From contig JBCCAR010000003.1 in assembly GCA_039814715.1 (NCBI GenBank), positions 121,196 to 185,195 of the forward strand: a stretch of DNA of 64,000 bases, read 5' to 3'. Positions 15,001 through 18,768 of this stretch are shown here, piece by piece. This stretch comes from CAKZYD01 sp039814715. Lineage in GTDB: Bacteria > Pseudomonadota > Alphaproteobacteria > Sphingomonadales > CAKZYD01. The notes beneath the pieces were generated by a model. The model did not search any database. It was given only the letters and a program-made list of their open reading frames with translations, and was not told the origin of the DNA. The position numbers and the translations under genes are program-made. Within the stretch, counting starts at the first letter, position 1; each line of letters begins with the position of its first letter.

Positions 15001-16775
15001 GCAACGACGTAGATACCCTCGATGGCGGCGAAGATTCTGACACCTACAACATCTACGGCGATGGTGTTGCGGACACCATTTCCGACAGCGGTTCCTCTGG
15101 GACTGACACGATTGTCTTGCTGTCTGGAACAGGAACAGCTTTCGAACTGGCAAATACCTTCAGCCTCGCGTCAACAGGTATTGAAGCCATTGACGGCTCG
15201 GCTGTTGTTGGTGAAACCTTGCGCGTCCAAAACACTGGATCGGCGGTAAATTGGGACTTCACGGGCATAAGCCTGACTGGGGTCGATGCATTAGAGTTTG
15301 GTGGGCAGGATGACGACTTTACGGCGTCTTCAGGTGATATCACGCTTAACGCAGGGAGTGGGTGGAATGATATTATCACCGGCTCGGGTGATGACGACAT
15401 CACAACGACTGGCTCCGGCAGCAATACAATCAATGTTGGCAATGGCAATAATACAGTCACCACAGGAAGCGGCGACGATACCATCACTAGTGGTATCGGG
15501 AATGACATCATTGTCAGCTCGAGCGGCTGGAACAACATCACCACTGGTGCTGGCGATGACGACGTAACAACGGGTGGGTCCGGCAATAACACGATAAATA
15601 CCGGTGACGGCACAAATGTCGTCTCCACGGGCAGCGGCGATGATACCATCACCTCCGGCGCGAATGACGATACGATTTCGTCTAGTGGTGGCTGGAACGA
15701 TATTACAACCGGCGGCGGTAATGATGATGTGACGATAACCGGGTCAGGCAACAACACGATTAATGTCGGGAGCGGCCTTAACACAGTTTCAACTGGCGGC
15801 GGTGATGATGATATCACCGCTGGAGCGGGGAACGACACCATAACATCCACAAATGGTTGGAACGATATCTCTGCTGGCGGCGGCGATGACGAAATCACAA
15901 TCGGCGGCTCAGGAAACAACACCATCGACGCTGGCGAAGGCACGAACATCATCTCGACTGGCAGCGGCGATGATACCATTACCAGTGGCACTGGCGATGA
16001 TGATATTACCACCACGGGTGGCTGGAACGACATCATGTCCGGCGGCGGCAATGACGACATCGTTGTCGGCGGCTCAGGAAACAACACTGTCGACGCGGGT
16101 GCAGGAAACGACGTTGTTGCGGCGGGAAGCGGGGATGACACAATCAACGGCGGCGCAGGCGATGACACCATCAGCACCGGCACTGGCACAAACACTGCGA
16201 ATGGCGGGGACGATAATGACACCATTAACGGCGCATCCGGCAACGACACCATAAATGGCGATGCTGGCGATGATATCCTGAATGGGTCAACCGGCACCAA
16301 TACCGTGCGCGGCGGCGCGGGCGATGATCAGATTAGCAGCTTCGGTGGATCCGATAGCCTCTTCGGCGACGCTGATGACGACGAGTTCATCCTATTTGAA
16401 AGCCACATTAACGGTGATCTGATTGATGCTGATGGCGGGACGGGTATTGATACCGTCCGGGTGTTCAACAACTCTGGTGATGTGAGCGAGAGTAACCTTG
16501 TTGCCGCGCTAACAAATGTTGAAGTCATTGACCTTCAAGCAGCGAATGTGGGTTCTAGCTTGAGCCTAGATGGCAGCCAGGTTGCTGGTATGACAGATGC
16601 TGGCGATACGCTCAGCTTGTTCATTGATGGGAACGATACCATCACCATCGATGAGCCGACGGATAACTACACGACCAGCATCGATGGCACTGAGACCACC
16701 TATAGCATCTTTACTGATGCCACGCGCACCACGCTGGAAGCGACACTAATCGTCGATACTGCTGCCGCTGCCTAA
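1..16775 (+). CDS. Giant RTX-type Ca-binding repeat protein (5' end outside window)
   Basis: The frame is open from base 1, so the start codon and N-terminus lie outside the window and 5,587+ residues are visible. The protein is built of GGxGxDxUx nonapeptides, which in RTX proteins fold into Ca-loaded beta-rolls after type I secretion. About 47 modules each carry an RTX block followed by a D(Y/F)(S/T) strand, a V-x-LDG or ITIG strand, a GDTL turn and an I/VE-x-(I/L)G strand; the mean period is about 103 residues (bases ~150-14400). Then come two degenerate blocks, five exact 55-residue repeats (15363-16187) and a C-terminal region ending in TLIVDTAAAA, plausibly the secretion signal. By eye there is no lysine and no cysteine. 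HlyD and LapB-like ABC genes follow, so it is probably their substrate, most likely an adhesin. No catalytic domain is visible. The N-terminus, where a LapA-like retention module would sit, cannot be seen. Its stop overlaps that of the convergent DUF4166 gene. Confidence 0.93.
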   Translation, partial: IGELFLGGAGADTIIAGGGVDDLRGEAGDDILRSGLGADTLDGGDDFDTADYSFSITAVTAYLDGTAGVNGDADGDTLTDIERLLGTALDDALFGAGTNDTLEGNSGQDTLTGNAGDDTLIGGGADDVLIGGAGNDDLQGGFGEDTADYSSSVLGVVLDLGANSGTAGDADGDTFDSIEIVVGSDEADDITGSDNPDTLFGGDGGDTLRGGEEDDDLFGDDGNDILIGGLGADGLNGGIGDDTADYSGSGVGVTVFLDGSAGLGGEATGDRLNSIEVVIGSASTDFIYGTNASETLQGGASGDTLSGGLGDDTLLGEAGDDMIVGGGGGDTIDGGDDFDTVDYSGSTLGVTIVLDGTTLGTGGTAANDTVVNVERLIGTSVNDDFTGVGADETLEGRAGSDTLRGGGGDDQLLGGTENDTLIGGAGADILTGGDGVDTADYSASSADLTVYLDGTAGAGGDALGDTLFTVETLLSGTGNDMLFGSIVAETFEGSDGDDTITARGGNDTLRGQAGDDILIGGEDADVIDGGGDTDIADYSASNAGVTLNLDATISTGGHATGDQLIDIEHVIGSAFQDTFNGTAAAETFEGRGDNDSINAGAGIDVLIGGLGDDILRGGADADQLDGTSGNDTATYSDAGDSVTVYTDGTAGVGDDAQGDTLQNIDIVIGSDFADTLIGHAGSQTLQGGSQNDDLRGGEGDDILEGQGDNDTLDGGGGADILRGGDGIDIGDYTNALDDVTVFLDGTAGVGDIADGDTLFTIETLYGSAFDDTLTGALQGERLEGRDGNDLLSGDFGTDTLLGGDGDDILRGGLGGDTLDGGNDFDIADYSLAGGSVTVSLDGSLGTQGDALNDTLTDIERLVGSSNNDTLSGSNAADEIWGGDGEDTITGGLLGDDLRGDGGNDTIDGEEGADSIDGGTGDDIILASEDGDTIDGGDDFDTVDYSASTLGVTAYLDGTLGVGGLGLNDTLSNVERLIGTSETDTFFGDTTDDTLEGRGGDDVLNGGAGADTILGGAGADQIDAGDNDDSIDGGTGNDIITASAGADNIDGGDDDDTLTYAASAIGIDIGLDGSAGSGGLAQGDRIFGIETLIATTGDDIVRGISTNETIQGGTGNDTLRGGGGDDLLEGEVGDDILEGGSGADTLDGGAGGFDIADYANSSIGVDARLDGTAGTLGDATGDTLIDIEALSGSALDDLLIGGTANDELRGVDGNDELRGFDGDDRLIGGGNNDLLIGGAGNDFYDGGADFDTVDFSGETDAVVADLSLSTITIGSGLGQQDETIQNVERLIGTAENDTFTGNIFAETLEGRDGDDTLNGASSDDILIGGIGNDTLNGGSGEDTIDGGEGDDIIDAGSDADTINAGTGNDLIISSNDADAIDGGDDYDTVDYSNSIAGVTVFLDGTAGERANAIGDTLSNIEYVIGSGSDDILTGHSENERLDGGNDDDILDGAGGDDILNGGSGDDQFIASLGADIMDGGSNSSVNTGFPNGGLSTRDVVDYSAATGEIEAYLDGTVGVGFEAAGDTAVNIESIIGGDFDDILGGNASANTFRAGDGDDTITGEDGNDIVYADEGADDFDGGTGDDAINYTSGTEGITIFTDGTAGTGGLAQGDTLSNVERVYGTDFADSMTGHTGTQRFFGNDGNDTLIGGEGGDQLEGGSGEDFIDGGEGNDTISGGNDDDVILLTAGTDNINGGSGRDTLDASGLASRVHVNFATGSGTLGDASGDDYDSIEIFIGTDFNDYVLDSGATEDYYLGLGNDQIDAQGGGGIFDGGGGVDILEFNRFDVAGVDVVMDGTTVGVGGFADGATFENFERISLTAFDDSYVGWAGDEQIAGAQGADDIDGGDGFDFVVFLDDINSGGGASTNFALDGRITATGRAVGDTVTNVEGVIGSNNDDILGGDSGDNELRGSGGNDTLLGDLGADVLDGDNGEDTVDYSLAGAQINVALGVGGVGDIADGDTYSEIENVIGSGFDDALQGTSDANNLNGGEGDDILIGLEGGDLLVGAGGFHDVANYSASNEGITISMDGSFGLGGHAAGDQLLGVEDVIGSIYGDDITADGNINSLQGGDGNDFLQGNNGGDVLDGGNNFDVIRYEGSDAAVTVDLDAQTASGGHADGDTLISIEGVYGSANNDIFSGSSRDEDFRGEAGDDNIAGSGGADDIRGGEDTDTLTYLAAGAGITLTLDGTTVGTGGDAAGDTVREIEILFATDNIDNITGVALNETLYGRGGADALDGAGGDDILIGGAGGDTLIGGGGTDTADYSGSAAIQIVLDGSTLGIGGDAAGDVISGVETIIGTDFNDVVTATVLQSTLRGEGGDDQLTGSNLDDVLLGGAAQDSLFGGEGDDDLQGEEGNDILEGGIGEDSLDGGSGNDTASYATAGSGVAASIAAGGGTLGDANNDTFTDIQNLTGSGFDDTLTGDSNDNTLTGLAGVDTLDGGLGNDTINAGAGDDIIIASVGGDNINGGDDNDTVDYTASDAFTITIGTGSGTGGIALGDTLIDVEIILGGAQGDNITGDGDNNTLTGNGGDDILDGAGGDDLLQGNAGADQFTGGTGTNTIEGGAGTDTIFGGTGTDLIDGGGEVDTVDYSADTAGITIAIDGMAGSGGLAATDTLTDVENIIGGSGVDTLTGDGEDNVLTGNGNADILSGLGGNDTLEGGAGNDTLTGGTGTNTLNGGLNDDTFTGGTGADLIDGGSGFDTVDYSADSGDNTITIGGGAGTGSFASNDTLAGVERILGGTGVDNLTGDGNDNTLIGNDGNDVLTGMGGTNTLQGNDGEDTFIAGAGADNIDGGGDDDTVDYSLSTAINITIGSGTGAGGLAANDQLTDVESIIGGAEGDTITGDGDANTLTGNGGNDILDGAGGSDTLEGGAGEDTLTGGAGTDTINAGGDNDTIIGGAGADDIDGGTGIDTVDYSADTTGITIALDDNPGSNGLAAGDTLFDVENIIGGSQNDTLTGDGEQNTLTGNDGDDTLDGGAEDDTLIGNDGADTFIASAGADSATGGAGIDTADYSSESSFAITVGGGAGTGSALGDTLAGIEIVLGGAGDDTIVADTSLNSTLTGNGGIDTLTGGSGDDTLNGGAGDDVLNAGAGINVINAGLDDDTITGGVGRDTIDGEGGFDTVDYTGDFGDNVIVIGGGLGTGSFASNDQLSNIERILGGAGADTLTGDSADTTFEGNDGNDVLTGGAGDNTLNGGDGDDTFIGGTGNDTIDGQGDIDTVNYSNDTAGVTVVLDGSLSSGGLAVGDRLSNIENLTGGTGGDDVTGNALDNILLGGDGADTLRGEGGNDTLTGGAGTDTITGGSGTNTISGGANVDTIIGGTGTDLIDGGDGDDIVDYSADSGDNTITIGGAAGTGSFANTDTLTDVEELRGGSGVDTFTGDGDDNTLIGNAGNDVLDGGAGNDDVQGGDGDDRIVGGVGTNTLDGGTTGEVNGDTIDYTAITAALNVNLATNATSGAAANDTISNFENFLGGSDVDTVTGTSGANRIEGNGGADILDGAGGDDTILGGNNADTITGGTGTNTLSGGGGADTFIAGTGIDLIDGNNGQDTVDYTADTAGITVAIDGSQGVGGLAEDDTLTNVETILGGSGNDDITGDGDQNILQGNDGNDVLDGGAEADQLFGGADQDDLSGGDGNDQLFGGTEDDIFRGDAGSDVIDGGGGIDTVDYTASGTFTITIGTGSGTGSLAQGDTLTEVEIINAGGGDDTITGDTNDNTLNGGAGDDTLSTGAGGANTLNGDGGDDTVIILAASSGNTVDGGTNTAVGDTIDLSNFSTAATLNILSGAVGGALAAETVVASSFENIIGGTAGDTLTGSAASNIISGGAGGDVISGGASGTNTLSGEGGDDTFTGGTGIDLIDGGLNVDTADYAADTAGMTVVLDGSVSSGGLAASDTFTNIENFIAGTGVDDITGNSLDNTLIGGANNDQLSGLGGNDNLQGGDGDDTLTGGSGINTLTGGNNNDTFIGGSGTDSMFGNSGRDTVDYTAESADITLQINGGAASGGIAAGDTIDSIEIILSGSGNDTLTGDASDDEIYGNDGNDTIDTRGGNDSAFGGDGNDRIFGGQGTNTLNGGNDIDWIDYSGETVALSVNLGTNATAGAAANDTISNFENVRGGTNDDVLTGSSAANVIQGNDGDDTIDASDGGGDTIDGGAGEDNITLGSGINTVDAGGDNDTIILGAGTDSVQGGDGVDTADYSNDTAGITITLGSGTGSGGLAAGDELRDVEDLTAGSGADDITGDGGDNTIIGNEDNDTLDGAGGNDDLQGGDGDDTLTGGAGTNTLSGGANADTFIAGTGADAIDGGTGTDIVDYTADSDGITITIGTGTGTGGLAAGDTLAAVETILGGTSGDAITGDGNDNRLEGRGGSDTLNGAGGNDVILGGDLNDIITGGAGTNTLSGEGGNDRFVSGSGADAIDGGTGIDTADYTGSTAINITIGGGAGSGGDALGDTLVNINIVEGGSEGDTVTGDGNGNTLRGNGGNDILDGAGGIDTLEGGAGDDTLTGGTGANTLDGGANDDTMIAGTGADAFDGDTGTDTADYSADTAGITITIGTGTGTGGLAAGDSLTAVEIIEGGSGVDTLTGDGNDNTLLGNDDNDVLDGAGGSDDLQGGDGDDTLTGGAGTNTLSGGNNDDTFIAGTGTDSFDGGSGFDTVDYTGSAAIDINLGGSMNTGGFAAGDTYSSIERVLGSAFGDTISGGGLDNTFVGNGGNDTLNGFGGADTLDGGAGQDTLNGGEGSDILTGGANNDTFIASEGGDDIDGGDDVDTVDYSAASAGITITIGTGTGSGDALAAGDQLTNVENIIGGSGNDVITGDASNNVIDGTSGADDLYGGDGNDTLYGARGNWTVDLFGGDGDDTFIVFAGGGTENITPGAGTDTMVLSNEVAGTDFGLDSNFGQTGTLEIVDGSALGGTARLYEGPGGNARNWDFSAVTLIQIDEIVGSNSGDDIIGSAGNDEIFGLGGSDTLEGEDGNDTLEGGDGSDTLNGDAGDDILDGGTGNDVDTLDGGEDSDTYNIYGDGVADTISDSGSSGTDTIVLLSGTGTAFELANTFSLASTGIEAIDGSAVVGETLRVQNTGSAVNWDFTGISLTGVDALEFGGQDDDFTASSGDITLNAGSGWNDIITGSGDDDITTTGSGSNTINVGNGNNTVTTGSGDDTITSGIGNDIIVSSSGWNNITTGAGDDDVTTGGSGNNTINTGDGTNVVSTGSGDDTITSGANDDTISSSGGWNDITTGGGNDDVTITGSGNNTINVGSGLNTVSTGGGDDDITAGAGNDTITSTNGWNDISAGGGDDEITIGGSGNNTIDAGEGTNIISTGSGDDTITSGTGDDDITTTGGWNDIMSGGGNDDIVVGGSGNNTVDAGAGNDVVAAGSGDDTINGGAGDDTISTGTGTNTANGGDDNDTINGASGNDTINGDAGDDILNGSTGTNTVRGGAGDDQISSFGGSDSLFGDADDDEFILFESHINGDLIDADGGTGIDTVRVFNNSGDVSESNLVAALTNVEVIDLQAANVGSSLSLDGSQVAGMTDAGDTLSLFIDGNDTITIDEPTDNYTTSIDGTETTYSIFTDATRTTLEATLIVDTAAAA
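150..14400 (+). repeat. About 47 tandem coding modules of ~308 bp mean period
   Basis: I counted about 47 occurrences of the D(Y/F)(S/T)-type strand between bases ~150 and ~14310, a mean spacing near 308 bp. Modules 1-24 (to about 6,830) mostly read V-x-LDG(T/S)-x-G with linkers such as LEGRxGDD. Modules 25-47 (from about 7,130) mostly read ITI(G/A)-x-G with linkers such as TGDGxxNxLxGN. The two flavours are largely segregated, which points to separate rounds of tandem expansion. Unit length varies because the number of RTX nonapeptides per module varies. Confidence 0.8.
15363..16187 (+). repeat. Five tandem 165-bp (55-residue) coding repeats
   Basis: The tryptophan codon of the GWN motif recurs at 15363, 15528, 15693, 15858 and 16023, exactly 165 bp apart each time. 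Each 55-residue unit reads GWN(D/N)I, a block of DD-rich turns, GSG(N/S)NT(I/V), then (S/T)GxGDDxI. It is a regularised RTX-like roll with nearly constant turn length, unlike the variable modules upstream. Every unit carries a single Trp at the same position, whereas Trp is very rare in the rest of the protein. Confidence 0.9.
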
Positions 16776-17314
16776 GCCTGTGGCTTAAGCCAGCCGCGGT
16801 AGCGTACGATTTGCCCTGCCAGTGGAAGGGAGATCGCAACATCGAAGTGGAACAGTCCGTTTTGAGCGGTCTCGCGCGTATCGCTGCGCGGTAACAGCCA
16901 ATGCGGTAGCGCTATACCCAAAAGCCAGGCGCGTTTAACAGGAAAGAGAAGCGCTTTATTGTCTTCGCGCAGGCCAAGCTCAGCGCGCAGCAGTCCAAAG
17001 CGCTCAAACACTTTCAGCGGCGGACCCTCCTTCAGCGAGAGATGAGAACGAAAGGTCTGTCCGCCAAAATCGCGCACCCAAGTTTCGCCTTTGGGCGTTT
17101 GCGTGATGATGACGGTGACAGGAATATCGCTGCCCGACTTTGGAAAGCCAATGACGGCTGAAATAATGTGGGACAATAGGGAGGTGCCGCGATCGACGCG
17201 CGCTTTGCCTTCAAGGCGCAATTGCCCTTCAATGCTGTGGACTGCGCGAACAGCGGCTGGCAAGGCTTGCCACGAAGACCCTAAGAATCGCTGAAAAAGA
17301 GGCTGCTTACCCAT
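16772..17314 (-). CDS. DUF4166 domain protein
   Basis: This 180-residue protein matches the DUF4166 pattern across its length: an ALPAAVRAVH segment near the start, RVDRG, WVRDFGG near the middle, then ERFG, a (W)LLGI-LP-WLLPR stretch and a final LPLAGQIVRYRGWL. The family has no established biochemical role that I know of and often stands as a single domain. No signal peptide is visible, so it is probably cytoplasmic. The ATG start is supported by AAGG about nine bases upstream. It lies 42 bp downstream of the HlyD-type gene on the same strand and is probably co-transcribed with it. Its stop overlaps the stop of the giant RTX gene by four bases in a tail-to-tail arrangement. The family call is good; any role in secretion is inferred only from position. 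Confidence 0.8.
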   Translation of the reverse strand: MGKQPLFQRFLGSSWQALPAAVRAVHSIEGQLRLEGKARVDRGTSLLSHIISAVIGFPKSGSDIPVTVIITQTPKGETWVRDFGGQTFRSHLSLKEGPPLKVFERFGLLRAELGLREDNKALLFPVKRAWLLGIALPHWLLPRSDTRETAQNGLFHFDVAISLPLAGQIVRYRGWLKPQA

Positions 17315-17356
17315 GTATTCACCTTCTGCATTAGAAGGGGTAACTAGGACGATACC

Positions 17357-18670
17357 TTACTGCCGCAATGCGTTATCGCGCAGCTTTGTGATCGGTTTGA
17401 GCAGATAATTTAAGATGGTATGGCGCCCCGATAGAATATCGATTTGCGCTGTCATGCCGGGGATGACCAGCTTGTCTTCGCCAAAGCTCGTAGTCTGCGC
17501 TTTCACGCGGATACGGTAGTAGCTCTGGCCCTGCTCATCCTGCAGTACGTCAGCTGAAATTTCTTCCAGGCTGCCGTCGAGCCCGCCATAGATGGAAAAA
17601 TCATAGGCTGTGATCTTCACCACCGCTGGCAGCCCCGGCCAAACATCGCCCCGGTCAGCAGGGCGCAGCTTTGCTTCCATTAAGACAGAGGTGTCGTTGG
17701 GGACAATTTCGACCAGGTCTTGACCCGGTTTCACAACGCCGCCAAGGGTGGTGACGAACACAGTGTTGACCACGCCCGTGATCGGGGCGCGTACATCTGT
17801 CCGCGCGGAGCGATCTTGAAAGGCAAGTAAGGCCTCTTCCAGCTTTGCGATATTGATTTGCAGCGCCACCACCTCTTCCTGCGCCTGAGATTGGAACTCA
17901 GCGACGCGTTGACGGCGGCGGTTTTTATTTTCTGATAGAGCTGCGTCTAGCTGTGGGATCTGGTAGCGGGTATCTGATTTGCGCGAAATCAGCTGCTGCA
18001 GCTTGGTTTTCACTTCAATCAGTTGTGCCTCGCTGCCAGCATCCATAGCGACTAGTTTTTGAACCTGGGCCAGGCGCTGGCGAACCAGTTGCTCTTCTGC
18101 TTGAAGGTTTTTCAGGCGAATGCGCGATTCTTGTAACTCGCCTGTCCGTTTGCGGATCTGATCATCCAGAACCGCGAGTTCTCGGCCTAGTTCTCTTTTG
18201 CGAGTTTTGAACAACGCTGTTTGTTCCCGCGTTAAAACAGGCGCTCGCTTTGATAGCGCCTCACTAAAGGTAACAGTCGATTTGCCTTCCGCTTCGGCGC
18301 GGCGGCGCTCTACCTCTGCTTTTTTCGACAAAAGCTCCCAGCGGGTATTAACGAGTTCTGCTTCGCTGATTTGGTTTTGAATGCGGATGAGAAGGTCGCC
18401 TTTGCGCACCACTTGTCCTTCTTCCACTGCGATCTCAGAGATGATGCCGCCTTCATAATGCTGCACCATCTGCTTGCGCGCAGACGGAAGGACGCGCCCT
18501 TCAGCGCGGGTCACTTGATCTAATTCAAAAATGGCGGCCCAAGCTAAAAACAAGGTCACCGCTGAAGCGATGACAATCAGCAACACCGTGCTAGTTTTGT
18601 TTTCCACTCGCTGGGCACGCGCAGAAAAGCCAGTGATGTCGGCAAAGTCGTGGGGATCGCCCGTCGCCAT
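17357..18670 (-). CDS. HlyD-family type I secretion periplasmic adaptor
   Basis: Membrane fusion protein, about 437 residues, expected to bridge the inner-membrane ABC transporter and a TolC-like outer-membrane channel. A short cytoplasmic N-terminus is followed by one membrane segment (STVLLIVIASAVTLFLAWAA) and a lipoyl-like half (VQHYEGGIISEIAVEEGQVV). A long coiled-coil region with LQAEEQLVRQRLAQVQKL precedes the second lipoyl half (DVRAPITGVV) and a beta-barrel with the HlyD-type end VIPGMTAQIDI. A TTG at 18748 would add 26 residues. I prefer the ATG at 18670 because the product then starts MATGDPHDF like related adaptors and leaves a normal divergent promoter region. It is divergent from the ABC transporter gene and upstream of the DUF4166 gene. 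No TolC homologue is in the window. Confidence 0.92.
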   Translation of the reverse strand: MATGDPHDFADITGFSARAQRVENKTSTVLLIVIASAVTLFLAWAAIFELDQVTRAEGRVLPSARKQMVQHYEGGIISEIAVEEGQVVRKGDLLIRIQNQISEAELVNTRWELLSKKAEVERRRAEAEGKSTVTFSEALSKRAPVLTREQTALFKTRKRELGRELAVLDDQIRKRTGELQESRIRLKNLQAEEQLVRQRLAQVQKLVAMDAGSEAQLIEVKTKLQQLISRKSDTRYQIPQLDAALSENKNRRRQRVAEFQSQAQEEVVALQINIAKLEEALLAFQDRSARTDVRAPITGVVNTVFVTTLGGVVKPGQDLVEIVPNDTSVLMEAKLRPADRGDVWPGLPAVVKITAYDFSIYGGLDGSLEEISADVLQDEQGQSYYRIRVKAQTTSFGEDKLVIPGMTAQIDILSGRHTILNYLLKPITKLRDNALRQ

Positions 18671-18768
18671 GATTGCTAAAACCCTAAGCGTTAATCCTAA
18701 GGGAGTTTTAACGCTTGAAGGGCTAACAAAGCGTTGAGACGGGATCAAACGAGTGCGGATTGCAGCTC
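18671..18768. promoter_or_regulatory. Divergent promoter region with 9-bp inverted repeat
   Basis: The ~98-bp gap between the HlyD and ABC transporter genes must carry both promoters. It contains a perfect inverted repeat, AAGCGTTAA at 18686-18694 and TTAACGCTT at 18708-18716, with a 13-base spacer. The core AGCGTTAA recurs, as TTAACGCT, at 21879-21886 upstream of the MotA-like gene. This fits a shared operator, but the binding protein is unknown. Confidence 0.45.

Noticed and set aside
150..16187. Regular tandem repeats as a possible CRISPR array
   Set aside because: The repeats are in one open reading frame, vary in sequence in a coding manner and have no unique spacers.
150..16300. Many minus-strand and off-frame ORFs inside the giant RTX gene, some over 400 residues (for example 15053-16300 minus)
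   Set aside because: They are Ser/Pro/Val-rich shadows of the Asp/Gly-rich repeats; their translations are low-complexity and lack ribosome sites or family matches.
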